A DNA stretch of 64,000 nt from Dermacentor variabilis (Eukaryota; Arthropoda; Arachnida; Ixodida; Ixodidae): contig NC_134571.1 in assembly GCF_050947875.1 (NCBI RefSeq), forward strand, positions 224,016,024-224,080,023. The letters are read 5' to 3'. Positions 20,801-33,800 of the stretch are shown here, piece by piece (positions within the stretch are counted from its first letter, which is position 1; every line of letters begins with the position of its first letter). The position numbers and the translations under genes are program-made. Below the pieces are notes generated by a model that was not told the origin of the DNA, ran no database searches, and worked only from the letters and a program-made list of their open reading frames with translations.

Positions 20801-23800
20801 CACTGAAACACAAAGTGAACAGAAAGCCAATCAGAAGGATAAACGCGACAGAAGCATCTTGATAGTCAGAATCCTACAGGCACTCACCTGCTTAATGATG
20901 CTGTCTATGGGCTCTTTGCAGCGCTTTGCTACGAACTGCAGAACTGCCAGAACAGCATCCTCTGTTAAAAAAGAAATCAGATATTGTAGAATGCTTAGGA
21001 AACCTTTCACACCAAACAGCTTACAGCTTTTATATAGTGCCTCAGAGCCCTGCATGGGTAATTCATCTACTGTGATAAACACTTGAGGTACACATAACTA
21101 GTGAAATAACTTGTGCTTTAATCTTCCAATGGATGATTACCACCAGTAGCAATGACTGTGGGTCTAGTTTCGTCTGCTTGCTGCTCAATTAAACGTGAAG
21201 AAATGGTATGTGCTGAAAACTCGTGCGCTTGCTCCACCCTTAGAACTATGGCATATTTTAACATTTCTTTTAGATGCTTTCCCTTATGTTTCATGGTTTC
21301 GTAACATACTGCCAAGTATTCCACATATCAAAACATACATACATCCTATTTTTTAACTGTAGAGAAAACTATGGTTACAACACTTCAGAACAAGATCACA
21401 AAGAATTCAAAACGTCACATTAGACAACCACTAAACCACTCTCATCTCAAAAATGTTATAGTGGCAGCGGTGTTCACAATGAACATACCAGAATTTTTCC
21501 AAAGGTTCCGTATTGGCAAAGTTACAGGCTTTTGCTACCCTCCTCACTGCACTCTGTTCTCTCTGCATATTCCCACCAACTCCATGCAGGGCAGCGAAAA
21601 GTATGGGTTGTGACAATACCCTGCGTGCATTACAGCATGCAAAGGAGGGAGCAGAAAAGCCGGGAGAAGAGCACAAGATTCTCTTACAAATTTTGGGGTT
21701 CTTCGTGTAGCATAGCATTGCTACATTCACAAAGATGGTCATTACAGAATGACTTATGCGATGCACATGTTTATACAATGTGCAAAAAAGCCAGAGGTGA
21801 TTTAAGAGCCCTTTAACTAGCTCATTTAGGTTAACTCAGCTCTCCGTTGGAGAACTGAGAAAGCACCTAAGAATAATTGCCCATTACTGGCTTAGGTAAA
21901 AAGCACAAATATAGTTGAGTAAGGTATACAAAAAACAACTTACTTTATAACTCTTGACAAGTACAAGTAAAAAAGAAATTCTAGGTTCCAATTCAACCAG
22001 GATTGCCGACTTTCTGATACCTGATACCGACCCCACCACCACCGCAGTTGCCATCACCCCACAAAAAAAAATTCCTGAACTCCCTTCAAGGGCAACACCG
22101 GCGATTTTTCTATGTCCACTGATTTTAATAAAATTTGGAATATGTGTTCTCTTTTGCACTCTGAGTATCTGTACCAAACTATACGGCTGAAGATGAATTT
22201 TAAAGATTGGTTGCATTCTTGACTCGCAACTTTCTACTGGTCACCCTGTGTTTGTGACATCAGAGACAACATCATCACTGTTGCTGAAATCATCACTTAA
22301 ATTGCCACTGCCTAGTTCGGAAACTCTGTAAGAGCTCCCTGTGTCAGGAGAAATGATCAGCTTGGCTTCTTTGGCGTTAGCACCACATGTACTGCATGTT
22401 TACATTATGGTGGTGTAGGATCTATTGTCACACGAAGCAGCTACCTGTTTCGGTATCTCATTTATTGGTTATTTAACATTACTGGTGAACTTCTAAGCAA
22501 ACTAAATCACCCTACGGGTGACAGAACTGCCAATGCCATTTGAATATGACAATGTTACAATATGGTTAAAAAATGCCAGAGTTGCCCTTGAAGAGCGTTA
22601 TCATAGAAACATATTTACCGGATCCCACTTCCGAAAATGCCACAACCTCTTCTGCCTCTCCAAAGCATAGAATAGTGTAACCAAGCTGCTTGCATCCATT
22701 CTCCATTGCCTCCATCACGTTTCTTTGGAAAAGCAGGTCAAACTCCACGAGAAGCTGGAAAGAAAAGAAAGAATGTTCAAGAATTCTTTGCTCTACTAGC
22801 AAACTAATGCAATAGTGAAAAGCAATTGTGCAAGGACAGCCAAGGCAGCAGATGTCAAACATCTCTTAGCGCAGGCATCACATAGTAGTACATAAGCTTA
22901 GGAGCAAGCAACCAGCCAATAAACCTTCGTACGGCATCAGCATATTGTCGAAGTTAAGATTGCTTGTTATTTACTACATAAGAAAACAGTCAACAAATCC
23001 AGAAAGCCGGATAAATTATGGTTGATTTAAACGTAGAAGCGATAAGAAAAAGGGAAAAGAAAGTGGACAAATAGACATGTAGCAAATGGTCTTTTAGTCC
23101 ACTTTTTTTTCTAATTGCCTTATGAGTGGTATGTTTAAATAAGAAATAATTATTCACGCATAGTTCATCTAGATTCATTGAGTGTTTTTTTTATAGCAGT
23201 AACTAACAATCAAGCACCTTGGGTCACTTCATTCTTTTCACTCATTGCATAGAAGAGTTCTCGACTGGCAGAATTAATGCCAAAGAAGGGCTTATCACCA
23301 CATTATGTGCGTGGTGGACCAAAAAAAAGAAGTGAATGGTACAATAGTCACTATTGTAGTCTTGAAGAAACGCACACATAACTTGGCTCCCTACTGTATC
23401 TATTGTCCTTCACTCCTTTCATTTGCCTTTTTGTTATACTTCCAGATTTCAAACTATTAGTTTCCACTATGCTTTCTCTGCCTTCCCTGTTTTCTTCTTA
23501 CACAACCAACAGCAATAAAGGCACCTTTCAATTAAGTCAACCGGTGAGTTGCAAGACATCTAAAAAATTGCCTCTCCATATAAATTATGCCGATGGGGCG
23601 AATGGCAGTACTTTGAAGCTGTATGAACATGTATAAATCATTGGTATGTGACTGTACATCTTTGAGGACAAATGTGACTGGTGGAACACTGTATTAAAAT
23701 TTTTTAACCTTGTTTATAGCACTATGCTGATGCATATATTCTACACACTTCATATGCTGAGCATCTTATGGTTGCGCTCTTGTGATTACTTTATCATTAC

Positions 23801-26800
23801 ATAAGAGTTTGCTAAGCTTACTCATCCCAAAATACAACTCAGTTTTGTTATCCTATGTTTTGTCACTGCAATACACACACTTGTTTGCTTTGTCCTGAAA
23901 GAAAAATGCCACTACAATTACTGACTGAAACACTTAAGCCACTGCCTGAACCAAAAGCTAAGAACCTAGTAAAACAAGAACAAAAAAGATGACAAAAGCT
24001 CTTGCTAGAGCATACCGATGCCTCAGTTGCCAGAAAAGGGAACAGCAACAGAGCATCTGACAGCGTAAGGCTGCGAAGTTGTTCATGCCTCTCTTTTGCT
24101 GTTGCAAGCAACCTCGGCCTTACTGCCTCTTCATCTTGGCAGTCAGCATTGTCTTGAAGCCATTCGTTGTGCAGCCTCAACGACTCTGCAGTTTCCCCAT
24201 ATGCAACAAGATGACTGCAATCCTGGAACACAAGGAAAATCAAGCCCTTCTTACAAGTTGTGAATGCAAAAGCATTAATGTCCAATTGAACGCCACTGAG
24301 TAGTCCTTCGTATTATGAACTACTGATGGGCAAGCGAGCGTGTTTATGCGGTGTTTTCATTTGGCTTTACCGAGATGCAGTAACTGAAATGATGCAGCAA
24401 AACCACAAGAATGCAGAGGTAAATATTTCTGAAGAGCACGTCTGCAGCATTACATTACATTATATACGTGTAATCTTGCCTTGCTTAACCCTTTTAATGC
24501 CCCCCCTCCCGTTTTTTTTTTACTGCTCCTCCGTCCCTTTGGGTCTTTTTCATGTATGTTACAGCAGACATTGCATGCTACAGCTTACTTTGTCGTCACT
24601 TTCTCCCAATTCAGAACTTTGAAAAAGTTCCCTAATTCCAATACCTGTCAAAGTGCAGATTCCACACTGGCTTGGCATGGTTTCCCTGTCAATCCTCAGC
24701 TCATGTCAATTTTTTTCTTTGCATATAGGTTCAGCAAACAATTCATGCCACATAGCTGGTTCTTCATTGTCCCTTGCTCTGATTATTCAACAGTTTATAT
24801 GTAGATTCTTTAGCCTGTCAATGTGCAAATGGACCTGCTATATTCACTCACCCTGGCTTACCTGCCGAGACACAGCACCAGAACACAGGCCACAGGCACG
24901 TGCCCCACCTACTGTCATAAGTTTACCTTACAAATTTTGTGTGTTTAAATTAACTCTCTACAGATGGAACAGTGGGTATGCTTTGTTTTGAATACAAGCT
25001 AAGCAATCAATAATGATGCATATGCTGCATTTATCAGTGCCCCGCAGCCTCTGCTTTAGAGTGTCATACTGCAAAATGGCATAAAAGTGTTTTAAACCCA
25101 AGCCTGAGTGATGTGTATGTCAATGGTAAATCTGACGAAAATTCTATTTAGGTTTAATAATTGCTTCCATATGTTCCATGGACTAAGAAGCAACCTGCAG
25201 CAACACAGAAGGAACCTCAATGCTTTTCAATAGATGCAGCTAATAGTTGCAAATCTTTCACTCAAAAGTCAAAGAACAGCAGCTGACTAGAGATGCATGA
25301 AATCTGTTTTTGTCATCATGTGACCCAAACTGACACTAAAACGAAAGGTTCCAACTCAAACTTAATTTTCATTGCTGTGGTGTGTATGTATAAGAAAACA
25401 CCTGCAGTCCTTCAGCATCACAGTAGATTGCTTCTTAGTTCATGGAACAAATGGAAGCCATCATAAGACCTGACATGCAACTTTCTAAGAGATGCCAATG
25501 GTCAGCATAGCCTATACATTATTCATGGCTTTCTTTTGCACTCAGAACAAGATAAGGCACTATGCTTTTGCATATAACATAACTGATGGCAGTAGATAAC
25601 CTTGGGGAAATGTGAATGACAACGAACATGATTGATTTCTTTTCATTTGCATGCACAAACTCACTTTCGAAGTTTCCGATTTTTTCAAATTTTGCCACTA
25701 ACATAGAAAATAACTGCATGTGAGACAAAATACACTTGGCTGCCTGTTTAGCATGTAGCAAAATATGCACAGGCTGAATTCGTAAAGAAGCTTGCAGTTA
25801 TGAGACATACTGAAGGATAACCAAAAATGTCCTTTCTTGCCCCTCTCGTTGAAAGGCTAGGTTTACCCTTGTTCATGCTATGGGCTTGTGCAAACTAAAT
25901 TTATTTTATTTCATTGAACAACGTTCTGCAAATAAAGCATAAAAATTATGAAATCATAAATATATTTTTGCCCTCTCCAAGTTGGAACATTGCGCAATTT
26001 GTAAGCTGCGTTTTCTTTGTGTCAGTTACAATTTTCAGGATTCCCGTGTGAAAGGTCTTTCAGTTCGGTCAGCAAAAGGGGTCACTTGCTAGACCACCTG
26101 CAACATAAAGATGTTGCACTATTACCGCTTAGATCTTTGCAATTGCACTTCCTTTACTTTGGTATCATTGTGTAGAGGAGAGAAGCCATTACTCTATCAT
26201 GCATGTGTTCCGTGCAAGCCCCCTCCCTCATTTCCCTGTGAGCTCCGGTTTTATACACTGCCTGGAAATACTGGCTGCATGACACTACAGTCGCCGACTG
26301 ATTTCTCAGACTTGCACTCCAAAAATTCTGACATGCTCGATTATTCGGTCTGCTTCGCGGCACGGCCATTCTCCCCATCGACCATAATGTATAATTATAC
26401 AACTGCCGAAATTTCGGACACCTTGCAATATCTCGTCTGATTTTTCGAACACTCCTTGAGCCAAGTCGATTGAGAGCACCATGCACAGACTGACCAGTGC
26501 ATGGTTCGACTTGCTGAACGCCATTTTTGTTTTGAACAGAGCTTCCTTGCTGCCCCACGAAGTGGCTACTGCAAATCCCCGCTCATCATCATCGTTTCTG
26601 CCTGCTTCGATAGAGTGGCTACAGCAGTTCTGGTCTCAGCTTAGTAAGCCACGTCAAGATAATCCAGCAGCTGATTTGTTTCTTCTTTGTGCAGAACAGT
26701 GCGAAAAGGTTACGTTTTTCGTTTGTGCAACTGGCGTCAGCATGGTGGTGTTTGCTTTGTATGCTGTGGAGAAGTTGTGATGATCCAACGCGGCATACGG

Positions 26801-27780
26801 AAACATCACATTAAGTGTCTAATGGCGCCGACAGTGCCATTAGACACTTAAGCGGGTGCCGGGAGGCCTAGGACTTGTCGCCTTCCGATGTGCTCCCTAC
26901 TGACGCCGAAAATCTTCTGCCAAGACCTGCGCAATAGTTGCATTGCGATTCCGGACACCATCTCATTTGGCAGTTTCACAGGTGCTAACACTGCTGTACT
27001 GTCATGTGCAGAGCTCGACGACGGTGAGATCATTCGTCAGGTTTCTGCTACAACGCAACGACTCCGAGTACAAGCAGTGACTGTGCTTTCAGCCGCCTAT
27101 AGTGACCGTACGACCCTCTCAGAGATTCAGGCATGTCTGATTGCGTGTACATGGAACAGCGTGCAATGGCGCATTCATAATTTCTTCAAGCCTACTGCCG
27201 AGCCCGAATAAGTGCGTGGAAATAAAGAACTTGTTTTTTTCTTAATCTGCTTTTCGGACACCTGTTTATTCGGACATTTCTGCAGTCCCCGTGAGGTCCG
27301 AATAAACGGTCGGCGACTGTATACACTGTCCTAGGTCTCTCATTGACCAGAGTACTGTTGGAAAATGTCGGAAAGCTTTTCAGCTGCAACTCACAAAAAG
27401 GCGGCATAACTTCTTGTTTGTAGCTTCACCAGAAGCCACCTGTTGTTTCCGCTTGACCGGAAAGTGCCCTTTTTCCTCCAACATTTCTTCAGAGCAATTC
27501 TCCGCTTTCTTACGCATGTTCTTAAATTCGTTTCTCAATGCCATGACCCACGAGTCCTGTGAAGGATTGGAAACATATCACTACTGTTAAAAGCACTTAG
27601 AAGTTTATTGGTAATGCCTGTATACACATAGAAATATGACAATAATAGCAGTTTGTTTTATGCATCGAACATAATTGCTTATTAACAGGTCCGGTCATAA
27701 AGTTCGCAACATCCACGCCATAAACTCGGAATAGGCATAACGGCAGGCATAAAAGTTAGCGTACATCTCTAGTTCCGGCG

Positions 27781-27829
<49 letters not shown>

Positions 27830-30800
27830 GCTGCAAAACACCCCTAGGGCATTAAAACAAAGATGGCAGCATGCATCATAAAGCTGGTAGAAGCCCAAAC
27901 AGTGATCCATTTTTTGCATATAAAAGGACCTAATGCCATGAAAACATGCCAACCTGGCTGCAGTGTACAATAACAATGCTGCAGCCTATGACATTGTGAA
28001 ATGGTGCAGGTGACCTCAATGCAGTCAAACAGGCCACAACTGCAAAAAATGAAGTGGCCAACCGTTGCTACATGATGAATCATAAGTTGATGCCATATCG
28101 CTTGCTGACAGGCAGATAGCTGTTGAACAAATGGTGCAACAGGTTAATTTGATGCTGGGCTCAGATTAAACTCGCAGATGACTCCCGTCACTTATCTCTT
28201 TTCCTTCATGACCATACTCCATGACAAACTACGAACACTGTAAAAGCTTATCTGTAGCAAAGGAGAAGTTTTGGATGAACTGAAACATACGCGTCATTAT
28301 TAGCACAAAGTAAAACACTAGACAACACAAAGTTTACCCGTTTGATCATCTCTACATGACCACGAGAATCAACAGCCATAATATAACGTGGCAGCTCAGA
28401 AGTGCAGATACATGGTGCAATTGAACTGTCCATATGAGGTAGAAATGATATTTCTTTCTTAGAAACGTAAATATGGCGACAGTATGGGATGTATGAAACT
28501 TACCAGGCCATTTCCGCTGCCAACTCTGTCAGCAAGGTGTGGGTATGCACTGACAAGGCTCTCGGCAGCTACGCGGTACAACTGTCTAGAAGGGTACGTG
28601 TACATCAGGTGCAATAATCATAGAATTAATAAAAGGGCAATTTTGTATTCTTTTTCCCAAGAACAACCAGAGCAAAATAATATTTCCCAGTTTTAATTAA
28701 ATTGCTAATCTTAAGTATAATAAATGCAAAATACACATGGAAGTGATCTAAAAGACTAAAAACATTTTTCATCTTTGTATTTTGTATACACACGAGTTTT
28801 GAGCTATGTAGCAATGTGGCATAGATACTACAGCCACCACAGGGTGCTGCAACGTGTCCTCTCACCAGTGCAATGCTCTGACAACTGTGTTCTGATTAGC
28901 CTCTGTGAATGACATAACTCAAGCACAAGTGCCCATCTCGCATTGAGAGTGCGTCATGCGCGGCTGAACCAAAAGTAGCATCACAAAAAGTATGTTTAAA
29001 TTCCCAAATTTTGCGCGAGGCCTTGTTAGCCCCCTGTGTAGCTTCTGGCATGCTAGTGGACATGAAAGGAGAGAGAAAACTGCATCAGTGCAATAATACC
29101 TCTAACTCTACTTATGCTTGAAGTACACAACAAATTTTGTGGCACAAGATTTGCTAGGCAACATACTTTACAGCAGTGGGCAGGACATGTAATGAGGGAA
29201 GATAACCAATGGTCATTAAGGGTTACGGACTGGATTCCAAGGTAAGGGAAGCGTAGCAGGGGGTGGCAGAAAGTTAGGTGGGCGGATGAGATTAGGAAGT
29301 TTGCAGGCACGACATGGCCACAATTAGTACATGAGTGGGGTAGTTGGAGAAGTATGGGTGAGGCCTTTGCCCTGCAGTGGGCGTAACCAGGCTGATGATG
29401 ATACTTTACAGTGACGTCATTCTACAATTAGTTAGAAAAGTTTTTAGGGCCCCTTGAGCACCAATTCGGAATTTTTTCCACTCTGAAATCTGCACTTGAT
29501 GCTGCAATTAGTAGTTACAAGCACTTTAAAAAACTGAGTGCCAATTGGTGTCGATACAATCTGGACCAGGTGAAGTGGGTGCCATCGCAGCATTGTCATG
29601 TTGCTACATCAATGCCCCCCTCCTCTTTGTGGACTGCTGGTTGCCCGTGTCCACTCAGGATGTAGCAGGGGTCATAGGGCGATGTTATCTCGTAAAGGAG
29701 GGCAGTTACCTCAAGGAGGGCAAGCAAGCTGGAACATTTCCCAGACTTAAGACCGAATTCTAGGCTCATCATAACAGAAGCAAGGTTTGGGTACTGGCTA
29801 GTTGGTATTCCATGGTATCAATCGTCACTTACAGCGCATACATAGACGAGGGACAAAAACGAGGGACAGCGCTTGTCTTCGTCGTCCTTTCTGTCCCTCG
29901 TCTATGTATGCGCTGTACGTGACGATTGATATCATCATAACAGTGTTAAATGGTGCACTAATACTTTTAGACAGATTCTGCTTGCTTTGGAAGCAATTCT
30001 GTGTTCTGGCACTACAGCAAGCAGAAAAAGTTATCACACAGGTAGCCTATTCTGTGCAGCTATTTCATAACCAACATCTTATGGCAACGCTGAACACTTA
30101 TGATGAAAGGTTGAGTCATTGAGTAGGCAAAATACCGAATTAAAGCTGAAAGCAATAGAAGCATAATGGAGTGCTCACCAAGCTATGTTGAAGCAAGCTG
30201 CAAACAGCTTGTTGATAATGGCACGTCGCACTGCACAATTAATCGGGACTTTTCTACGAAGCACTTCCTCGTAATGGTCAAAAGAGGGTAGTACAAAATC
30301 TAAGTAGTCCTTCTCCTTCTCCAACGGCACAGACTGTACATGCTGCACCTCCTCTGCACATTCTGTAACAGCACTGCAAGACAATATACAAATTGTTTAT
30401 ATATCTAAGTAACCAAAAATAGTAATAAGAAACCCTAACATCCCAAAATCTGTGGTTTTTCCCTTTCGGTACTAATAATTTACCTAGACTGAGTCATTTC
30501 CGTGCTGCCTCCACCTTGAACAGCAAACGCAGGGCCTGCACGCTGCGAGATACACGTATATTTAACTTTTCAAACGGAAAACATGAGGCAGGGCAATGTA
30601 GCTTAATGAAGGAATTGTAAAGACAGCAAAGTAACTGTTTTAACTGTGCACACCCCACCAGTTCCAAGTCAAGGTCTTCATAGTGTGTGTTCATTACGCA
30701 TATACCCATTAAACATACTTCCACTTTCAACCTATATTTACAGCTCAAGTATAGAACAAGGCTGAACTTGTATAGCAAGAACATATAGAATATTGCGAGC

Positions 30801-33800
30801 TATGCACATAGTCAATATATGGAAACGCATTACACAAGTCTGGAGGCACTGTGACTGTTCTTGTTTGTTCACGCCACATGTAAGTATTCATAAGGTGAAT
30901 GCTCTGTTAATACTGCTGTTAAAACAGAATACTACAATTTTCTCATAACCTATTATTTCTCATTACTATTTATTTATTTATTTAAAAATACCTTACAGGC
31001 CTCAAAGTGAGGCATTGAGTAAGGGGGGCAGTACATAGAAAATACATTGAATACAAGACATCTATAAACCGTATCTGTTTACAACCTACAACCAAAGTAC
31101 AACTGAGATGAAAAAAGAATTATTTAGATCACGATTCACTAGGGAAAAGAAGAAACATAAAAAACATAATATAATAACAAGGAATAAATCACACAGATTG
31201 TTGTCAGTGAAGTCGTGTAATTAAAAAAAAGTTAGGATGAAAAACAATAACAGAAAAGTTACGGACGCGACATTCCAACGAAACGGTAAACATAGCGACA
31301 TAACAGTAATAATGCGAAAATATGCTGTAAATATAGTGCAAGTATAGAAAGCATTGTGCGACAAACGTAAAACTTCACTTTTCTTTAGTCATGTAATCAA
31401 TCAAGGCATCACGGAATGAATCGTAGTTAGATTGTCTTGCAATGCTGTCCGGGAGTGAATTCCATATTCTGATAGCACGAGGAAGAGCAGAGTAATGGAA
31501 TGCCTTTGTAGACCCGTAAAGGCGGGCATAGCTGAAATGATTATGAAGCCTATGTGACGTGGAATAGGGTCGTTTCAAGCATGCGGGTGTTCGAGTGGAG
31601 TGAAGGAATTTGTGGAACAGTGTTAAAAGGGCAATGTCTCGGCGAGTGCTCAAGGATTGTAATGAAAGCTTAAGTTTTATTTGTGTAACACTAGACTGGT
31701 AGCTGTAATCGTTTATGATGAAGCGGCTTGCTCTATTCTGGATCCGTTCTAGCGTTTCAATTAGGTATTTCTGGTGAGGGGACCAAATGGGAGATGCATA
31801 CTCGAGCTTGGGACGAACGAGAGTTAGGTAAGCTAGCTTGCGAACATTTGAAGGAACATTTCTTAAGTTGCGTCGCAAGTACCCCAACGATTGGGAGGCA
31901 TTAGCTGAAATGGACGTGATATGCTCTGTCCAAGAAAGATTTGACGTGAATAGAACCCCTAGATACTTATATTGTGTAGCTGTTGTAACAGTGTAATTGT
32001 TAATATGGTAGGGATACTGTGAGGTTGCCGACTTCCGGGTAAAAGACATTAATTTGCATTTTGTGGTATTTAAAGTCATTAGCCATTTATTGCACCAGTT
32101 ATTGATTTGTTGAAGGTCTTGCTGAAGAACGAGATGATCATCTGAGTTTTTAATAGGGCGATAAATTATGCAGTCGTCGGCGAATATTCTGATGGTGGAG
32201 GACAAATTTTGAGGTAAGTCGTTAATAAATATTAGAAAAAGCAAGGGACCGAGCACGCTACCCTGTGGTACACCAGAAGAAACGTCTGTTACGGAGGAAG
32301 AGTAGTCATTTGCAATAGTAAACTGCTGACGATTAGACAGGAAATTTCGGAGCCATGACAAGGTAAGACAGTCTAATTTAAGTGCGGAGAGTTTTGATAT
32401 TAGGCGACAATGTGCGACACGGTCGAATGCCTTCGAAAAATCAAGGAACAAGCAATCAATTTGTAAGTTATAATTTAAGTTAGTGTGTAGGTCTGTTGTA
32501 AATTCAAATAACTGTGTATCGCACGAGAGGCCCTTCCTAAAGCCATGCTGATTATGAAAAAGGAATTTGTTAGTCTCAAGATGTCTGTAAATCTGCGAAG
32601 CGATAATGTGTTCAAGCAACTTGCAGGGAATGCATGTCAATGAAATGGGACGATAATTCTCACAGGAGTTCCTGTTGCCATTTTTAAATACAGGTATAAC
32701 TTTCGCCATCTTCCAATCTGCGGGAAGGTGGCCTGTCGCAAGTGATTGTCTGAATATGTAAAAAAGAATTTTGCTAGATATTTCTACCGTATTCTTTAAA
32801 ATCTCTGAGTTTATACCATCTATGCCACATGAAGAAGACATCTTAAGGTTATTTATGAGAGAAGAGAGGCCCTTCAAAGTGACTTCAATAGGTTCCATGT
32901 ATTGGTAGCCTAATTCTGAAACAAAAGGTATATTTGAAGTGTTCTCTTGTGTAAATACAGAGCTGAAGAATGAATTAAAGACCTCCGAACATTCACTGAC
33001 TGGAATAGAAATATTGTTGCTGTTTTGTAATGATAATTCATCTGATTCGTTGTTAGGCTTTATTATTTTCCAAAACTTGGCAGGATTGTTCTTAAGCAGC
33101 TCAGGAAGATCATTAGAAAAATATTTATCTTTAGCTTCGCCTAAAGCTGAGCAGTACGATTTAAGGTACGTTTTGTAATTCTGCCACGCTGCTGATGTGC
33201 GATCTCGCTTAGCGATATTATACAAGCGTTTCTTCTTGTTCCTCATGCGCTGAAGCTTTTTAGTAAACCAAGGGTGCAACTTATCGTTAGTTATATTAAC
33301 GAGTGGAACATACTTGTCTACTAATGCGCACAGTGTATTTTTAAACATGAGCCAGTTTTCTTCAACGGATCTATCGTAAAATGATGGCCACATTGTGTTT
33401 TCGAAGAAGGTTTCAAATTCTGAGATTATTGTTTTATAATTGCCTTTATTGTAATCACGAATTTGTTTTGTCGTTTTACCCGTAACCGGTGGCGTTGTGT
33501 TTATCGTTATTTGCAGCAAATGGTGGTCGCTGAAACCATCCAAATATTCTATGTGACCTATTGTTTCAGGTGCTGTACTAAGAATGAGATCTAGAACATT
33601 GGCACCACGTGTGGGTTTCGTGACAGCTTGAAAGAGATTAAAGTCTAAAGACAAGTTGATGAATTCAGACGATATATGACAAGGAGATGATAAATTCGTC
33701 CAATCGATTAGTGGATAATTGAAATCCCCAAGAAGATAAATTAAATCAGCCGGGAAGAGTTCAATGGCTTTGTTGATTGTGTCGCGGAGAGCATTAATGA

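Larger units (their letters stand above)
17818..20887 (-). other. Intron 9, with Penelope pair
   Basis: About 3.1 kb. It holds the inverted Penelope fragments (19777-20738). A plus-strand open stretch at 18971-19336 is not recognised. The rest is AT-rich. Confidence 0.5.
28582..30178 (-). other. Intron 4, with LINE tail and hairpin
   Basis: Bounded by GTGAGC at 30178; the 3' boundary is uncertain (see exon 5). It holds a LINE 3' fragment (29125-29402) and a long hairpin (29817-29935). Confidence 0.5.

Noticed and set aside
22246..22399. Minus-strand 49-codon open run ending SDVTNTG
   Set aside because: It looks protein-like, but its acceptor phase is incompatible with exon 8 and it has a stop in the only compatible frame.
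28330..28435. Exon-like run with donor CGG|GTAAAC
   Set aside because: It would insert about 30 residues into the conserved GSGNGL-DSWVMAL block, which joins in phase without it.
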